36,607 nt of DNA from Alphaproteobacteria bacterium (GTDB lineage Bacteria; Pseudomonadota; Alphaproteobacteria; Rhizobiales; Xanthobacteraceae). Each line of letters begins with the position of its first letter. The first letter of the stretch is position 1. Location: assembly GCA_005884685.1 (NCBI GenBank), contig VBAH01000036.1:1-36607 (forward strand), written 5' to 3'. Position numbers and translations under genes: made by a program. A model generated the notes under the pieces. That model worked only from the letters and a program-made list of their open reading frames with translations, had not been told where the DNA came from and ran no database searches. Positions 1 through 6,939 of the stretch are shown here, piece after piece.

Positions 1-519
1 CAGCACGGCGCCTTTCGGGCGGCCGGTGGTGCCGGAGGTGTAGACGATCAGCAGCGGGTTGATGAGATCGACGTGCGGGTTGCGGCCGTCGCCGCTGGCC
101 GCACCGAGCAGGTCCTCGAGCGACGGCGCAAAGTCCAGCCCAATGATGCGGACGTCCGGCAAGGCGTGCTGCAAGGGTTCGACGACAGCTTCAAAACCTT
201 TCTCCACGACAAGCGCCTTTACGGAGGCGTCGTTCAGAATGAATACCTGCTCCGGCACCGCGAGCCGCCAGTTGAGCGGCACCAGCATCGCGCCGAGCCG
301 CGCGCAGGCGTAGAGCAGCACCAGATAGTCGGGATGATTGAGCGAGAGGATCGCGACACGGTCGCCGCGGCCGAGGCCGAGCTGCGATTTCAGCGCGCGC
401 GCGGCCGCGGCGACGCGTGCCGCGAACGCCGCGTAGGTCAGCGTCGCGCCGCCGAAGCGGATCGCGGGCTTGTCGGGCGCAAATGCGGCATTGCGGTCGA
501 TCAGGTCGGAGAGGTCCAT
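1..519 (-). CDS. AMP-dependent acyl-CoA synthetase/ligase, N-terminal part
   Basis: Only the first 173 codons are inside the window; the gene continues past the left edge. The start is the ATG complementary to 517-519, giving MDLSDLIDRNAAFAPDKPAI, a normal start for class I adenylate-forming enzymes. The ATP/AMP-binding P-loop YTSGTTGRPKG lies right at the left edge, where this family carries it about 170 residues in. Family members activate a carboxylic acid to an acyl-AMP and then to an acyl-CoA thioester; the substrate cannot be read from this part. It is the last visible gene of a minus-strand group with an acyl-CoA dehydrogenase just upstream, which fits fatty or aromatic acid activation. 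A palindromic repeat separates the two, so they may not be tightly coupled. The ribosome-binding site is weak (GGA about 7 bases upstream). Confidence 0.9.
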   Translation of the reverse strand, partial: MDLSDLIDRNAAFAPDKPAIRFGGATLTYAAFAARVAAAARALKSQLGLGRGDRVAILSLNHPDYLVLLYACARLGAMLVPLNWRLAVPEQVFILNDASVKALVVEKGFEAVVEPLQHALPDVRIIGLDFAPSLEDLLGAASGDGRNPHVDLINPLLIVYTSGTTGRPKGAVL

Positions 520-533
520 GATGATTCCAGCTT

Positions 534-650
534 CGTCATGCCGGCACTTGTTGCGGGCATCCACGTCTTCCTTTTTGTCGACAAGATGTGGATGGCCGGC
601 ATCACGGCGTTTACGCCCGTCTTCGGCGGGCAATGCCCGGCCATGACGGG
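534..650. repeat. Intergenic palindromic repeat, family A copy 1
   Basis: This fills the gap between the acyl-CoA dehydrogenase and the acyl-CoA ligase. It opens with CGTCATGCCGG and closes with CCCGGCCATGACG, imperfect inverted ends. The segment 591-648 closely matches 14547-14605, including the shared core GGCGTTTACGCCCGTCTT (606-623). Repeats starting with GTCATGCCCGG are a familiar intergenic element of Bradyrhizobium-like genomes. It could form an RNA hairpin that lowers expression of the downstream ligase or stabilises the upstream message. Confidence 0.8.
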
Positions 651-654
651 AGAG

Positions 655-1920
655 TTACTCATCCTTCTCGCCCGGCTCGTACAGCGTCTCGCGCCCGAGG
701 CGGTCGAGGCAGATTTCTGCGGTCCACGGCAGCATCAGCGAGCCGCAGCGGCTGTCGCGATAGATGCGCTCGAGCGGCAGCGATTTCAGCATCGACTGCC
801 CGCCGCAGGTGCGGATCGCTTTCGCGGCGAGCGTGTTCGCGTTCTCCATCACGGTGTGCTGTGCCGCATAGGCGCGCAGCACCTGGCTCTTGGTGGGATT
901 GGCGCGCGCCTCGCTCACCGCCTGGAACCAGAGCGCCTTGGTCTGCTCCAGCATCACGTGCATCTCGGCGACCGCGACCTGCTTGGTGGGAAACATGCGC
1001 CGCTTGACCGGCGGCGTGCCGGGCGCTTCGCCGCGCAGATACGCGACGGTGAAATCGTAGGCCGCCTGCGCGAGCCCCATGTAGGTCGGCGACAGGGTCA
1101 GGAACATGTGCGGCCACGAGGTCGCGGCGCGGAAGTAGACGCCATGTGGCATCAGCAGCTCGCTCTCGGGTACGAACACATCTTTCATCAGCAGCGTGCG
1201 CGAGACCGTGCCGCGCATGCCGAGCGGGTCCCAGTCGCCGGTGACGCTGACGCCGGGCGCGTTCGCCGGCACGGCGAGGTAGAGCGTATTGCGCCGGCTC
1301 GCCTCCTCGCCCTCGGCGCGCTCGGTGCACAGGATGCCGTAGTAGTCGGCGGCGCCGGAAAGCGAGGCGAAGATCTTCTTGCCGCTCACCAGGAAGCCCC
1401 CGGCGACCGGCCTTGCTTCGGTGCCGAACGCGGCAGCGCCTGCCGCCGCTGCGCCACCCTCGGAGAACGGCTGCGAATACAACGCGCCGTCCTCGACGAT
1501 GCGGCGGTAGTGCGCGGGCCGGCGCGCATTGTGCTCGGCGCGTTCCGCTGCGCTCATCTCGAGATCGTCGGCGAGCGCGCCGGTCCACAGCGTCGAACAG
1601 ACATGCATGTTCCAGGACAGCGCGGTCGCGCCGCAATAGCGGCCGAGCTCGGCGGCGGCGAGGCAATAGGTGCGGAACGAAGCGCCGAGCCCGCCATGTT
1701 CCTTCGGTACGCAGATGCGCAACAGGCCTTCGGGGTGCATGTCGCGGAAATTCTCGATCGGGAAGGTCGCCTCGCGATCGTGCTGTGCGGCGCGGGGGCT
1801 AAGCACGCGCGCACCGAAGCGGCGCGCTTTGTCGATCAGCGCGGCTTCCTCATCGCCGAGGCGGAAGGCGTCGGGTGCGAAGATCGGCGCGTCGCGGCCG
1901 CCCGTATCGGTAAGGTTCAT
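655..1920 (-). CDS. Acyl-CoA dehydrogenase family protein
   Basis: A 421-residue flavoprotein of the usual acyl-CoA dehydrogenase length. It has the helical N-terminal domain (PKEHGGLGAS near residue 75), the beta-barrel middle domain with VSGKKIFASLSGAADYYG near residues 195-215, and the helical C-terminal domain. Family members oxidise acyl-CoA thioesters at the alpha-beta bond and pass electrons to ETF. The C-terminal segment YRDSRCGSLMLPWTAEI corresponds to the place where classical members read YRDAR...YEGTSEI. The catalytic glutamate of YEGT is absent here, so either the base lies elsewhere, as in isovaleryl-CoA dehydrogenase, or the reaction differs. It follows an alpha/beta hydrolase by 12 bases and is probably in the same operon. 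The substrate is unknown. Confidence 0.9.
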   Translation of the reverse strand: MNLTDTGGRDAPIFAPDAFRLGDEEAALIDKARRFGARVLSPRAAQHDREATFPIENFRDMHPEGLLRICVPKEHGGLGASFRTYCLAAAELGRYCGATALSWNMHVCSTLWTGALADDLEMSAAERAEHNARRPAHYRRIVEDGALYSQPFSEGGAAAAGAAAFGTEARPVAGGFLVSGKKIFASLSGAADYYGILCTERAEGEEASRRNTLYLAVPANAPGVSVTGDWDPLGMRGTVSRTLLMKDVFVPESELLMPHGVYFRAATSWPHMFLTLSPTYMGLAQAAYDFTVAYLRGEAPGTPPVKRRMFPTKQVAVAEMHVMLEQTKALWFQAVSEARANPTKSQVLRAYAAQHTVMENANTLAAKAIRTCGGQSMLKSLPLERIYRDSRCGSLMLPWTAEICLDRLGRETLYEPGEKDE

Positions 1921-1932
1921 TGGAAAACCCTA

Positions 1933-2676
1933 TCAGGCCGCACGCGAGAGGACATGATCGAGGAAGTTGAAAATTGCCGCGTCGAATGCCGCGGGCGCCT
2001 CGAGGTTCGGCACGTGTCCGAGCCCGGAGAGGCAGAGGTAATAGGCGCCGGGGATTTTCCCGGCCATTTTTTCCAGCACCGGAGGCGGCGCATTGCGATC
2101 ATGCTCAGTGGCGAGACAGAGCACTGGAACGGTGATGTTTGGCAGGTTGGCGCGCTCGTCGAACGTGACGAGGCATTTCACCGCGGCACGGTAGGTCGCC
2201 TCCGGCACGGCGGCATACTGTTCGATGAACAGCGCGCGGCCGGCCGGATCGGGATTTGGCCCCATGACGTTGGCGGCGGCAGAAGCATTCTGCGCCATCG
2301 TGCTGCCGGCATCGAGCGGCGCGAGCCGGTCCGCCACGAACTTTTTCTGGAAATCGCCATCCGGATTGCCGAACGCCGGCGAGGTGCACGAGAGCACTGC
2401 CGCGCGATAGCCGCCGGGGCGGCGACGCAGCATGGTCTGCGCCACCATCCCGCCCATCGAGTGGCCGACCAGCACCGGGCGCTCAAGGCCGGCGATGCCC
2501 GCCTCCACGTCCTGCGCGAGCGCCTCGAAACTCATTGTTTTGACCGGCTCGCGTCCGCCGTATCCCAACAGATCGGGCGCGACCGGCTGATAGCCGGCGG
2601 CGGCAAAACTCGCCATCTGCGGTGCGAACGAACGCGCGCCAACGCCGATGCCGTGCAGGAAAACGACCGGGATCAC
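1933..2676 (-). CDS. Alpha/beta hydrolase, enol-lactonase-like
   Basis: A 247-residue alpha/beta hydrolase. It shows the oxyanion motif HG (8-9), nucleophile elbow GHSMGG with Ser73, acid Asp193 in TEHDRN and His221 in GLGHVPN, a complete triad. Length and layout resemble 3-oxoadipate enol-lactonase and related esterases, but the substrate is not proven. I chose the GTG start at 2674-2676 because it forms a 4-base GTGA overlap with the stop of the upstream AhpD-like gene and because the protein then begins directly at strand 1 (MIPVVFLHG). A longer open frame extends to 3315, but it runs through the upstream gene. Translational coupling with the AhpD-like gene suggests they act on the same pathway. 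Confidence 0.9.
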   Translation of the reverse strand: MIPVVFLHGIGVGARSFAPQMASFAAAGYQPVAPDLLGYGGREPVKTMSFEALAQDVEAGIAGLERPVLVGHSMGGMVAQTMLRRRPGGYRAAVLSCTSPAFGNPDGDFQKKFVADRLAPLDAGSTMAQNASAAANVMGPNPDPAGRALFIEQYAAVPEATYRAAVKCLVTFDERANLPNITVPVLCLATEHDRNAPPPVLEKMAGKIPGAYYLCLSGLGHVPNLEAPAAFDAAIFNFLDHVLSRAA

Positions 2677-3257
2677 AACGGATTTCCTTTGCGCGCGGGA
2701 GCGGCGGGCTCGCCCAGCGTTTGCATCAGCCGGTTCGCCCAAGCGAACATCGCGACCGCGTGGGTGAGGTCGAGGATCTCGAGGTCGCTCAGCCCCTGCG
2801 CGCGCAATGGCGATGCATCGGCGGGACCGATCGCGACCGGATCGCGCGTGAGCTTCGCCGCATAATCGAGCACCGCCTTGCGGCGCGGGTCGAGCGCGGC
2901 GTCGATGCCGTCGCGCTGGATGCGCTCCATTACCTCCGGCTCTTTGGTGAGCTGGGTGAAGCGCAGCGCATGTACCGAGGCGCAATAGGCGCAGCCATTG
3001 ATGCGCGAGGCTGCGACCGCGCCAAGCTCGCGATCGGCGCGCGGCAGCCCACGCGGCCCAAACATGATGCCGTTGTAGAGCGGCGAACGTTCGGCCAGCG
3101 CCTCCGGGTCGTGCGCCAGCACCAGCGAATAGGCGCCGACCGTCCGGTTCGACGGGGTAACCTTCAGCGCAACGAGCTGCTGCTCGGTCGCGGTATTCAG
3201 GTCGAGCGGCGCGAGCCAGGGCCGCCAGTCGAGTTCGCCATGGGTGAAGTCTCTCAT
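2673..3257 (-). CDS. AhpD/CMD-type peroxidase-related protein (Avi_7169-like)
   Basis: A 194-residue protein with the AhpD active-site pattern: Glu77, then Cys89-x2-Cys92-x3-His96 in NGCAYCASVH. AhpD-fold proteins with this motif reduce disulfides or peroxides, or perform related redox chemistry; the real substrate of this group is unknown. The opening FTHGELDWRPWLAPL and the overall layout recall the alkylhydroperoxidase-domain family named after Avi_7169. That family typically occurs with a partner CMD protein (Avi_7170 type), and such a partner is encoded just upstream at 3388-3876. It overlaps the downstream hydrolase by four bases. A palindromic repeat lies between it and the partner gene. 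Confidence 0.85.
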   Translation of the reverse strand: MRDFTHGELDWRPWLAPLDLNTATEQQLVALKVTPSNRTVGAYSLVLAHDPEALAERSPLYNGIMFGPRGLPRADRELGAVAASRINGCAYCASVHALRFTQLTKEPEVMERIQRDGIDAALDPRRKAVLDYAAKLTRDPVAIGPADASPLRAQGLSDLEILDLTHAVAMFAWANRLMQTLGEPAAPARKGNPL

Positions 3258-3260
3258 GTG

Positions 3261-3370
3261 TCATCCCGGCCGGAGCGAAGCGGAGTGCCGGGATCCATGT
3301 ATCCCGAAGCTCCATCGTTGGAGTTGTGGTTCATGGGTCCCGGATCGCCCCTTTGGCGCGTCCGGGATGA
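3261..3370. repeat. Intergenic palindromic repeat, family B
   Basis: This occupies most of the 130-base gap between the two CMD/AhpD genes. Its ends are perfect 9-base inverted repeats, TCATCCCGG (3261-3269) and CCGGGATGA (3362-3370). Inside is a smaller hairpin around CTCCATCGTTGGAG. The architecture is like the other GTCAT(N)CCGG elements in this window, but the interior sequence differs. Confidence 0.75.
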
Positions 3371-3387
3371 CGGTTGGAGATCGTCAT

Positions 3388-3876
3388 TCATGCGCCACCC
3401 TTGAGCGCGCGAAGCCCGGCCAGCACGCGTGACTGGAAATTCACGTACGCCACGATTTGCGAGAGGGACACGACCGCGTGCGACGACAGACCAGCCGCAA
3501 GGAGATTGTCGATGTCTTTGTGTTCGGCGCTGCCCGGTCCCCGCGTGACCAGATCGACATGCGCGAGGATCGCGTCCCAGCGCGGCTCGGTCATGCGAGC
3601 CGTGCCTTCGATGGTGCCGGCGAGCGTGCCGGTGAGATCGAGCGCGGCAAGCTGGATGCGGTAATGCTCCGCCAAGGCGTCGTCGCGCAGCAGCGTGGCG
3701 ACGCGCAGCGCCGCAGCGGCGCGCTCGGCGCGCGTCAGACCGCCATCGTCCTGCGGCGAGAAAATCGCACTGTTGCTGCCCTGCAGATGCTTGACTACGT
3801 CCGGCCGCTGGCGCCGCAAATCGAACAATGGCGAGCCGGGCTGCAAGCCGGCGAGCGTATCCATCACATCGTTCAT
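3388..3876 (-). CDS. CMD-domain protein lacking all cysteines (Avi_7170-like)
   Basis: A 162-residue protein. The start at 3874-3876 gives a 4-base ATGA overlap with the oxidoreductase upstream; the open frame extends further but only inside that gene. The opening MNDVMDTLAGLQPGSPL and the conserved segment LSQIVAYVNFQSRVLAGL near the C terminus resemble the CMD-domain family named after Avi_7170, which accompanies Avi_7169-like proteins. There is no cysteine anywhere in it, so it cannot carry the CxxC redox chemistry of its neighbour. It may be a structural or regulatory partner, perhaps forming a mixed oligomer with it (inference). Function unknown. Confidence 0.8.
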   Translation of the reverse strand: MNDVMDTLAGLQPGSPLFDLRRQRPDVVKHLQGSNSAIFSPQDDGGLTRAERAAAALRVATLLRDDALAEHYRIQLAALDLTGTLAGTIEGTARMTEPRWDAILAHVDLVTRGPGSAEHKDIDNLLAAGLSSHAVVSLSQIVAYVNFQSRVLAGLRALKGGA

Positions 3877-5354
3877 GTCTTCATGTCCGCCGGCTGCTCG
3901 GCGAAAAACCTGCCGGCGTCTTCGTCGAGCGTGTACTCGTCGCCGCGCAGCTCCGGATTGCTCCAGCCGCTCAGCCGGCGCCAGGTGAGGTCGTAATCGT
4001 CCGCGAACAGCGCGCCCGCAACGCCTTGCGCGAGCCGCTCGGCCCCGATGCTGATCGCCGGAATGTCGCCGGAGATCGGTCCGTGACTCATGTTGGCGGC
4101 ATGATTGAAGCAGTGAATGCGATTGACCCATGACGCGCCGCGGTCGCGCGCGACAAATTCGAACGCGGGGCCGAGATAAGGGTGTTCCGCCTGCGCGTAG
4201 TCGGCGCGGCCGGCCGGCGCAAAACGATCGCGCCATAGCACAACATGCGGCTTCAGCGCGGCAAGCTCCGGTCGTTGGCTCCAGTCCACCGCGAGCCCGG
4301 TCGCAAGAATGAGCGTGTCGAAGGCGAGCCGCCCGCGCGTTGTATCGAGCAGCACGCGTCCGTCGCGGACCGCCACCGCGCGCGGGTCACAGTCGGCCAG
4401 AAGGGAAAAGTTCTCATGCCGGGTACAGCGCAGCATCGAGTTGCGCGGCGGTGGCACCGCCTGCTCGTCGATGTAGTCGATGATCGCGAATTTCTGCGCG
4501 TCGGTCAGCCGGTAGAACCCGGTCCAGAAACCGGCGCTGCCGATCCCCATATTCTTGTTGATGCGCGGCACATCCGGCCGCCGCACCAGCATCGCGACAC
4601 GCGCGGCGCCGGCCTCGAGCGCCTCGGCCGCGCTGTCGGTTGCGGTCGAACCGGCGCCGAGCACGCCGACGGTCTTGCCGCGCAGCTTTGAAAAATCGAT
4701 CTGCTCCATCGAATGGATGATGATGCGACGGTCGAGACGGCGAAACATGTCGGGCGTGTAGGGCCCGCCAACGCCGTCGCGACCGGTCGCGAGCACGACC
4801 CGCCGGGCGGCGACAGTTTGTGTTGCGCGTGCCGAGCGCAGCGTCAGCACAACAATCTCGTCCTCGCTGCCGAGGTCGATCAGCTCAATCTCGTTTTCGA
4901 TCGGCACATCGATCATGCGGCGGTACCAGCGCAGGTAATCCATCCATTGCGGGCGCGGAATGCGGTAGAGCGCCGTCCACGCGGCCGCGCCGAACTGCGC
5001 CTCGAACCAGGCGCGGAAGGTAAGGCTCGAAAAGCCAAACGCCGGTCCGGTCAGTTCGGGCGGCGAGCGCAACGTCTCCATGCGGGCGGTCGTGACCCAG
5101 GGTCCTTCAAGCCCTTCAGGCGCGCGGTCGAACACCTTGAGCGACCGCACCGCGAGGCATTTCAGCGCGAAGGCGGCGGCAAGCCCTGCCATTCCGGCGC
5201 CGACGATGGCCATATCCAAGACCGGCCCGTACTTCGAGTGACTGCGCGGCTCCAGCCAATCCTTGGCGGGCGGCAGCGTCAGCAGTTCCAGGTCGCGCGA
5301 AAAGCGCGCCTCGAGCTCGGCAAGGGAACGATCGGGCTTGAACTCTGGCGTCAT
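3873..5354 (-). CDS. FAD/NAD(P)-binding oxidoreductase, flavin monooxygenase-like
   Basis: A 493-residue protein with two dinucleotide-binding folds: GAGMAG at 52-57 for FAD and GAGSTA at 233-238 for NAD(P). There are two ATG-type motifs, LATGRDG (near 188) and LATGLAVD near the C-terminal third. This is the plan of flavin-containing monooxygenases and related pyridine-nucleotide enzymes. I do not find the full Baeyer-Villiger fingerprint, so the reaction type is open. The start at 5352-5354 precedes MTPEFKPDRS; a longer frame to 5486 would run into the divergent soxB. It is the first gene of the leftward operon, coupled by ATGA to the CMD-domain gene. Only 58 bases separate it from soxB, so the two promoters must be shared or overlapping. 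Confidence 0.88.
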   Translation of the reverse strand: MTPEFKPDRSLAELEARFSRDLELLTLPPAKDWLEPRSHSKYGPVLDMAIVGAGMAGLAAAFALKCLAVRSLKVFDRAPEGLEGPWVTTARMETLRSPPELTGPAFGFSSLTFRAWFEAQFGAAAWTALYRIPRPQWMDYLRWYRRMIDVPIENEIELIDLGSEDEIVVLTLRSARATQTVAARRVVLATGRDGVGGPYTPDMFRRLDRRIIIHSMEQIDFSKLRGKTVGVLGAGSTATDSAAEALEAGAARVAMLVRRPDVPRINKNMGIGSAGFWTGFYRLTDAQKFAIIDYIDEQAVPPPRNSMLRCTRHENFSLLADCDPRAVAVRDGRVLLDTTRGRLAFDTLILATGLAVDWSQRPELAALKPHVVLWRDRFAPAGRADYAQAEHPYLGPAFEFVARDRGASWVNRIHCFNHAANMSHGPISGDIPAISIGAERLAQGVAGALFADDYDLTWRRLSGWSNPELRGDEYTLDEDAGRFFAEQPADMKT

Positions 5355-5412
5355 CAGGTGATTGTGGCACCGGGTTGAGGGGTCGGCTACGCTTATCCCG
5401 GCAGGGGCCTTG

Positions 5413-6663
5413 ATGAAATACTCCGTCTTTTCGCTGCTGAGAGAGGCTTTTCGCGGCCACGCGGGTTGGACGCCGGCCTGGCGCAAGGCGGAGCCGAAGT
5501 CCGAATACGACGTGGTGATCGTCGGCGGCGGCGGGCACGGCCTTGCGACGGCCTATTACCTCGCGAAAGTGCACGGCATCACGAATGTGGCGGTGCTGGA
5601 GAAGGGCTACATCGGTTCCGGCAATGCGGGCCGCAACACCACCATCATCCGCTCGAACTACCTGCTGCCCGGCAACGAGCCGTTCTACGAATGGTCGATG
5701 AAGCTGTGGGAGGGGCTGGAGCAGGATTTCAATTATAATGCCATGGTCAGCCAGCGCGGCGTGCTGAACCTCTATCATTCCGATCAGCAGCGCGACGCCT
5801 TCGCACGGCGCGGCAACGCCATGCGCCTGCATGATGTCGATGCCGAGCTGCTCGATCGCGACGCGGTGCGCGCGATGGTGCCGTTTCTCGACTACGACAA
5901 TGCGCGCTTCCCGATCCACGGCGGCCTGCTGCAGCGGCGCGGCGGCACCGCGCGGCATGATGCCGTGGTGTGGGGCTATGCGCGCGGCGCCGACCTGCGC
6001 GGCGTCGACATCATCGAGAATTGCGAGGTGACGGGCTTCGACATTGCGGGCGGCCGCGTGACCGGTCTCGACACCACACGCGGCAGCATCAAGGCGAAGA
6101 AGATCGGCCTCGCTGTCGCGGGCAACACCTCCCGCGTCGCATCGCTCGCGGGCCTGCGGCTGCCGATCGAGAGCCACGTGCTCCAGGCATTCGTGTCGGA
6201 GGGCATCAAGCCGGCGATCGACTGCGTCGTCACCTTCGGCGCCGGCCATTTCTACATCAGCCAGTCCGACAAGGGCGGCCTCGTGTTCGGCGGCGACATT
6301 GACGGTTACAACTCCTACGCCTGGCGCGGCAATCTGCCGACGGTCGCGGACGTCATGGAAGAGGGCATGGCGATCTGGCCCGGGCTCGGGCGCATCCGCA
6401 TGCTGCGCCAGTGGGGCGGGCTGATGGACATGTCGATGGACGGCTCGCCGATCATCGACCGGACGCCCGTCGCAGGGCTCTATCTCAACTGCGGCTGGTG
6501 TTACGGCGGCTTCAAGGCGACGCCGGCATCCGGCTGGTGCTTCGCGCACCTGATCGCGCGCGACGAGCCCTACGAGGTCGCGGCGGCGCTGCGGCTCGAC
6601 CGCTATGCTACCGGCGCGCTGATCGACGAGCGCGGCGCCGGCGCGCAGCCGAATTTGCATTAG
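5413..6663 (+). CDS. soxB: Sarcosine oxidase beta subunit, heterotetrameric type
   Basis: A 416-residue flavoprotein of the SoxB/DAO family. The N terminus carries VIVGGGGHGLATAYYLAK (about 36-53), the FAD-binding motif with the GGGGHG signature of SoxB, followed by GNAGRNTTIIRSNYL. His182 in TARHDAVVWG is the likely site of covalent FMN attachment by comparison with known heterotetrameric enzymes. The C terminus has the substrate-region segment NCGWCYGGFKATPASG. The enzyme oxidatively demethylates sarcosine, or a similar N-methyl amino acid, to the amino acid, formaldehyde or methylene-tetrahydrofolate, and H2O2. I chose ATG 5413 with AGGGG a few bases upstream because MKYSVFSLLREAF is the usual SoxB opening; an in-frame ATG lies at 5362. 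First gene of the rightward operon. Confidence 0.95.
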   Translation: MKYSVFSLLREAFRGHAGWTPAWRKAEPKSEYDVVIVGGGGHGLATAYYLAKVHGITNVAVLEKGYIGSGNAGRNTTIIRSNYLLPGNEPFYEWSMKLWEGLEQDFNYNAMVSQRGVLNLYHSDQQRDAFARRGNAMRLHDVDAELLDRDAVRAMVPFLDYDNARFPIHGGLLQRRGGTARHDAVVWGYARGADLRGVDIIENCEVTGFDIAGGRVTGLDTTRGSIKAKKIGLAVAGNTSRVASLAGLRLPIESHVLQAFVSEGIKPAIDCVVTFGAGHFYISQSDKGGLVFGGDIDGYNSYAWRGNLPTVADVMEEGMAIWPGLGRIRMLRQWGGLMDMSMDGSPIIDRTPVAGLYLNCGWCYGGFKATPASGWCFAHLIARDEPYEVAAALRLDRYATGALIDERGAGAQPNLH

Positions 6664-6672
6664 GGGCCGGCG

Positions 6673-6939
6673 TTGCGCATTCCCTGTCCCTATTGCGGTC
6701 CGCGCGGAAACGACGAGTTCATTTACTTGGGCGACGCGACGGTGCGGCGTCCGGATCCGCAGGCGCTGGGCGCGAGTGATGCGTTCTACGAGTACGTCTA
6801 TCTGCGCGATAACCCGTCCGGCCTGCACCAGGAGCTCTGGTATCACGGCGGCGGATGCCGCTCCTGGCTGGTGGTGACGCGCAACACGCGCACGCATGAG
6901 ATCAGCGACGTGACGTTCGCGGCCGGAGGCAAGCTGTGA
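6673..6939 (+). CDS. soxD: Sarcosine oxidase delta subunit
   Basis: An 88-residue protein, the normal SoxD length. Its zinc ligands are Cys5, Cys8, His58 and Cys62 (CPYC and YHGGGC), matching the zinc site known from heterotetrameric sarcosine oxidases. SoxD is a small structural subunit that stabilises the complex. The start is a TTG at 6673, nine bases after the soxB stop, with AGGGG upstream; no ATG is available before the first zinc cysteine. The stop overlaps the soxA start in a GTGA, so the two are translationally coupled. Confidence 0.93.
   Translation: MRIPCPYCGPRGNDEFIYLGDATVRRPDPQALGASDAFYEYVYLRDNPSGLHQELWYHGGGCRSWLVVTRNTRTHEISDVTFAAGGKL

Noticed and set aside
73-2865. A very long plus-strand open frame opposite the ligase, dehydrogenase and hydrolase genes
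   Set aside because: It is antisense to genes with clear family motifs, is arginine-rich and low-complexity, and crosses the intergenic repeat. Long antisense frames are common in high-GC DNA.
5362-5412. N-terminal extension of soxB from the ATG at 5362
   Set aside because: The extra 17 residues lack the usual SoxB start; the ATG at 5413 gives the standard opening and has a ribosome-binding site.
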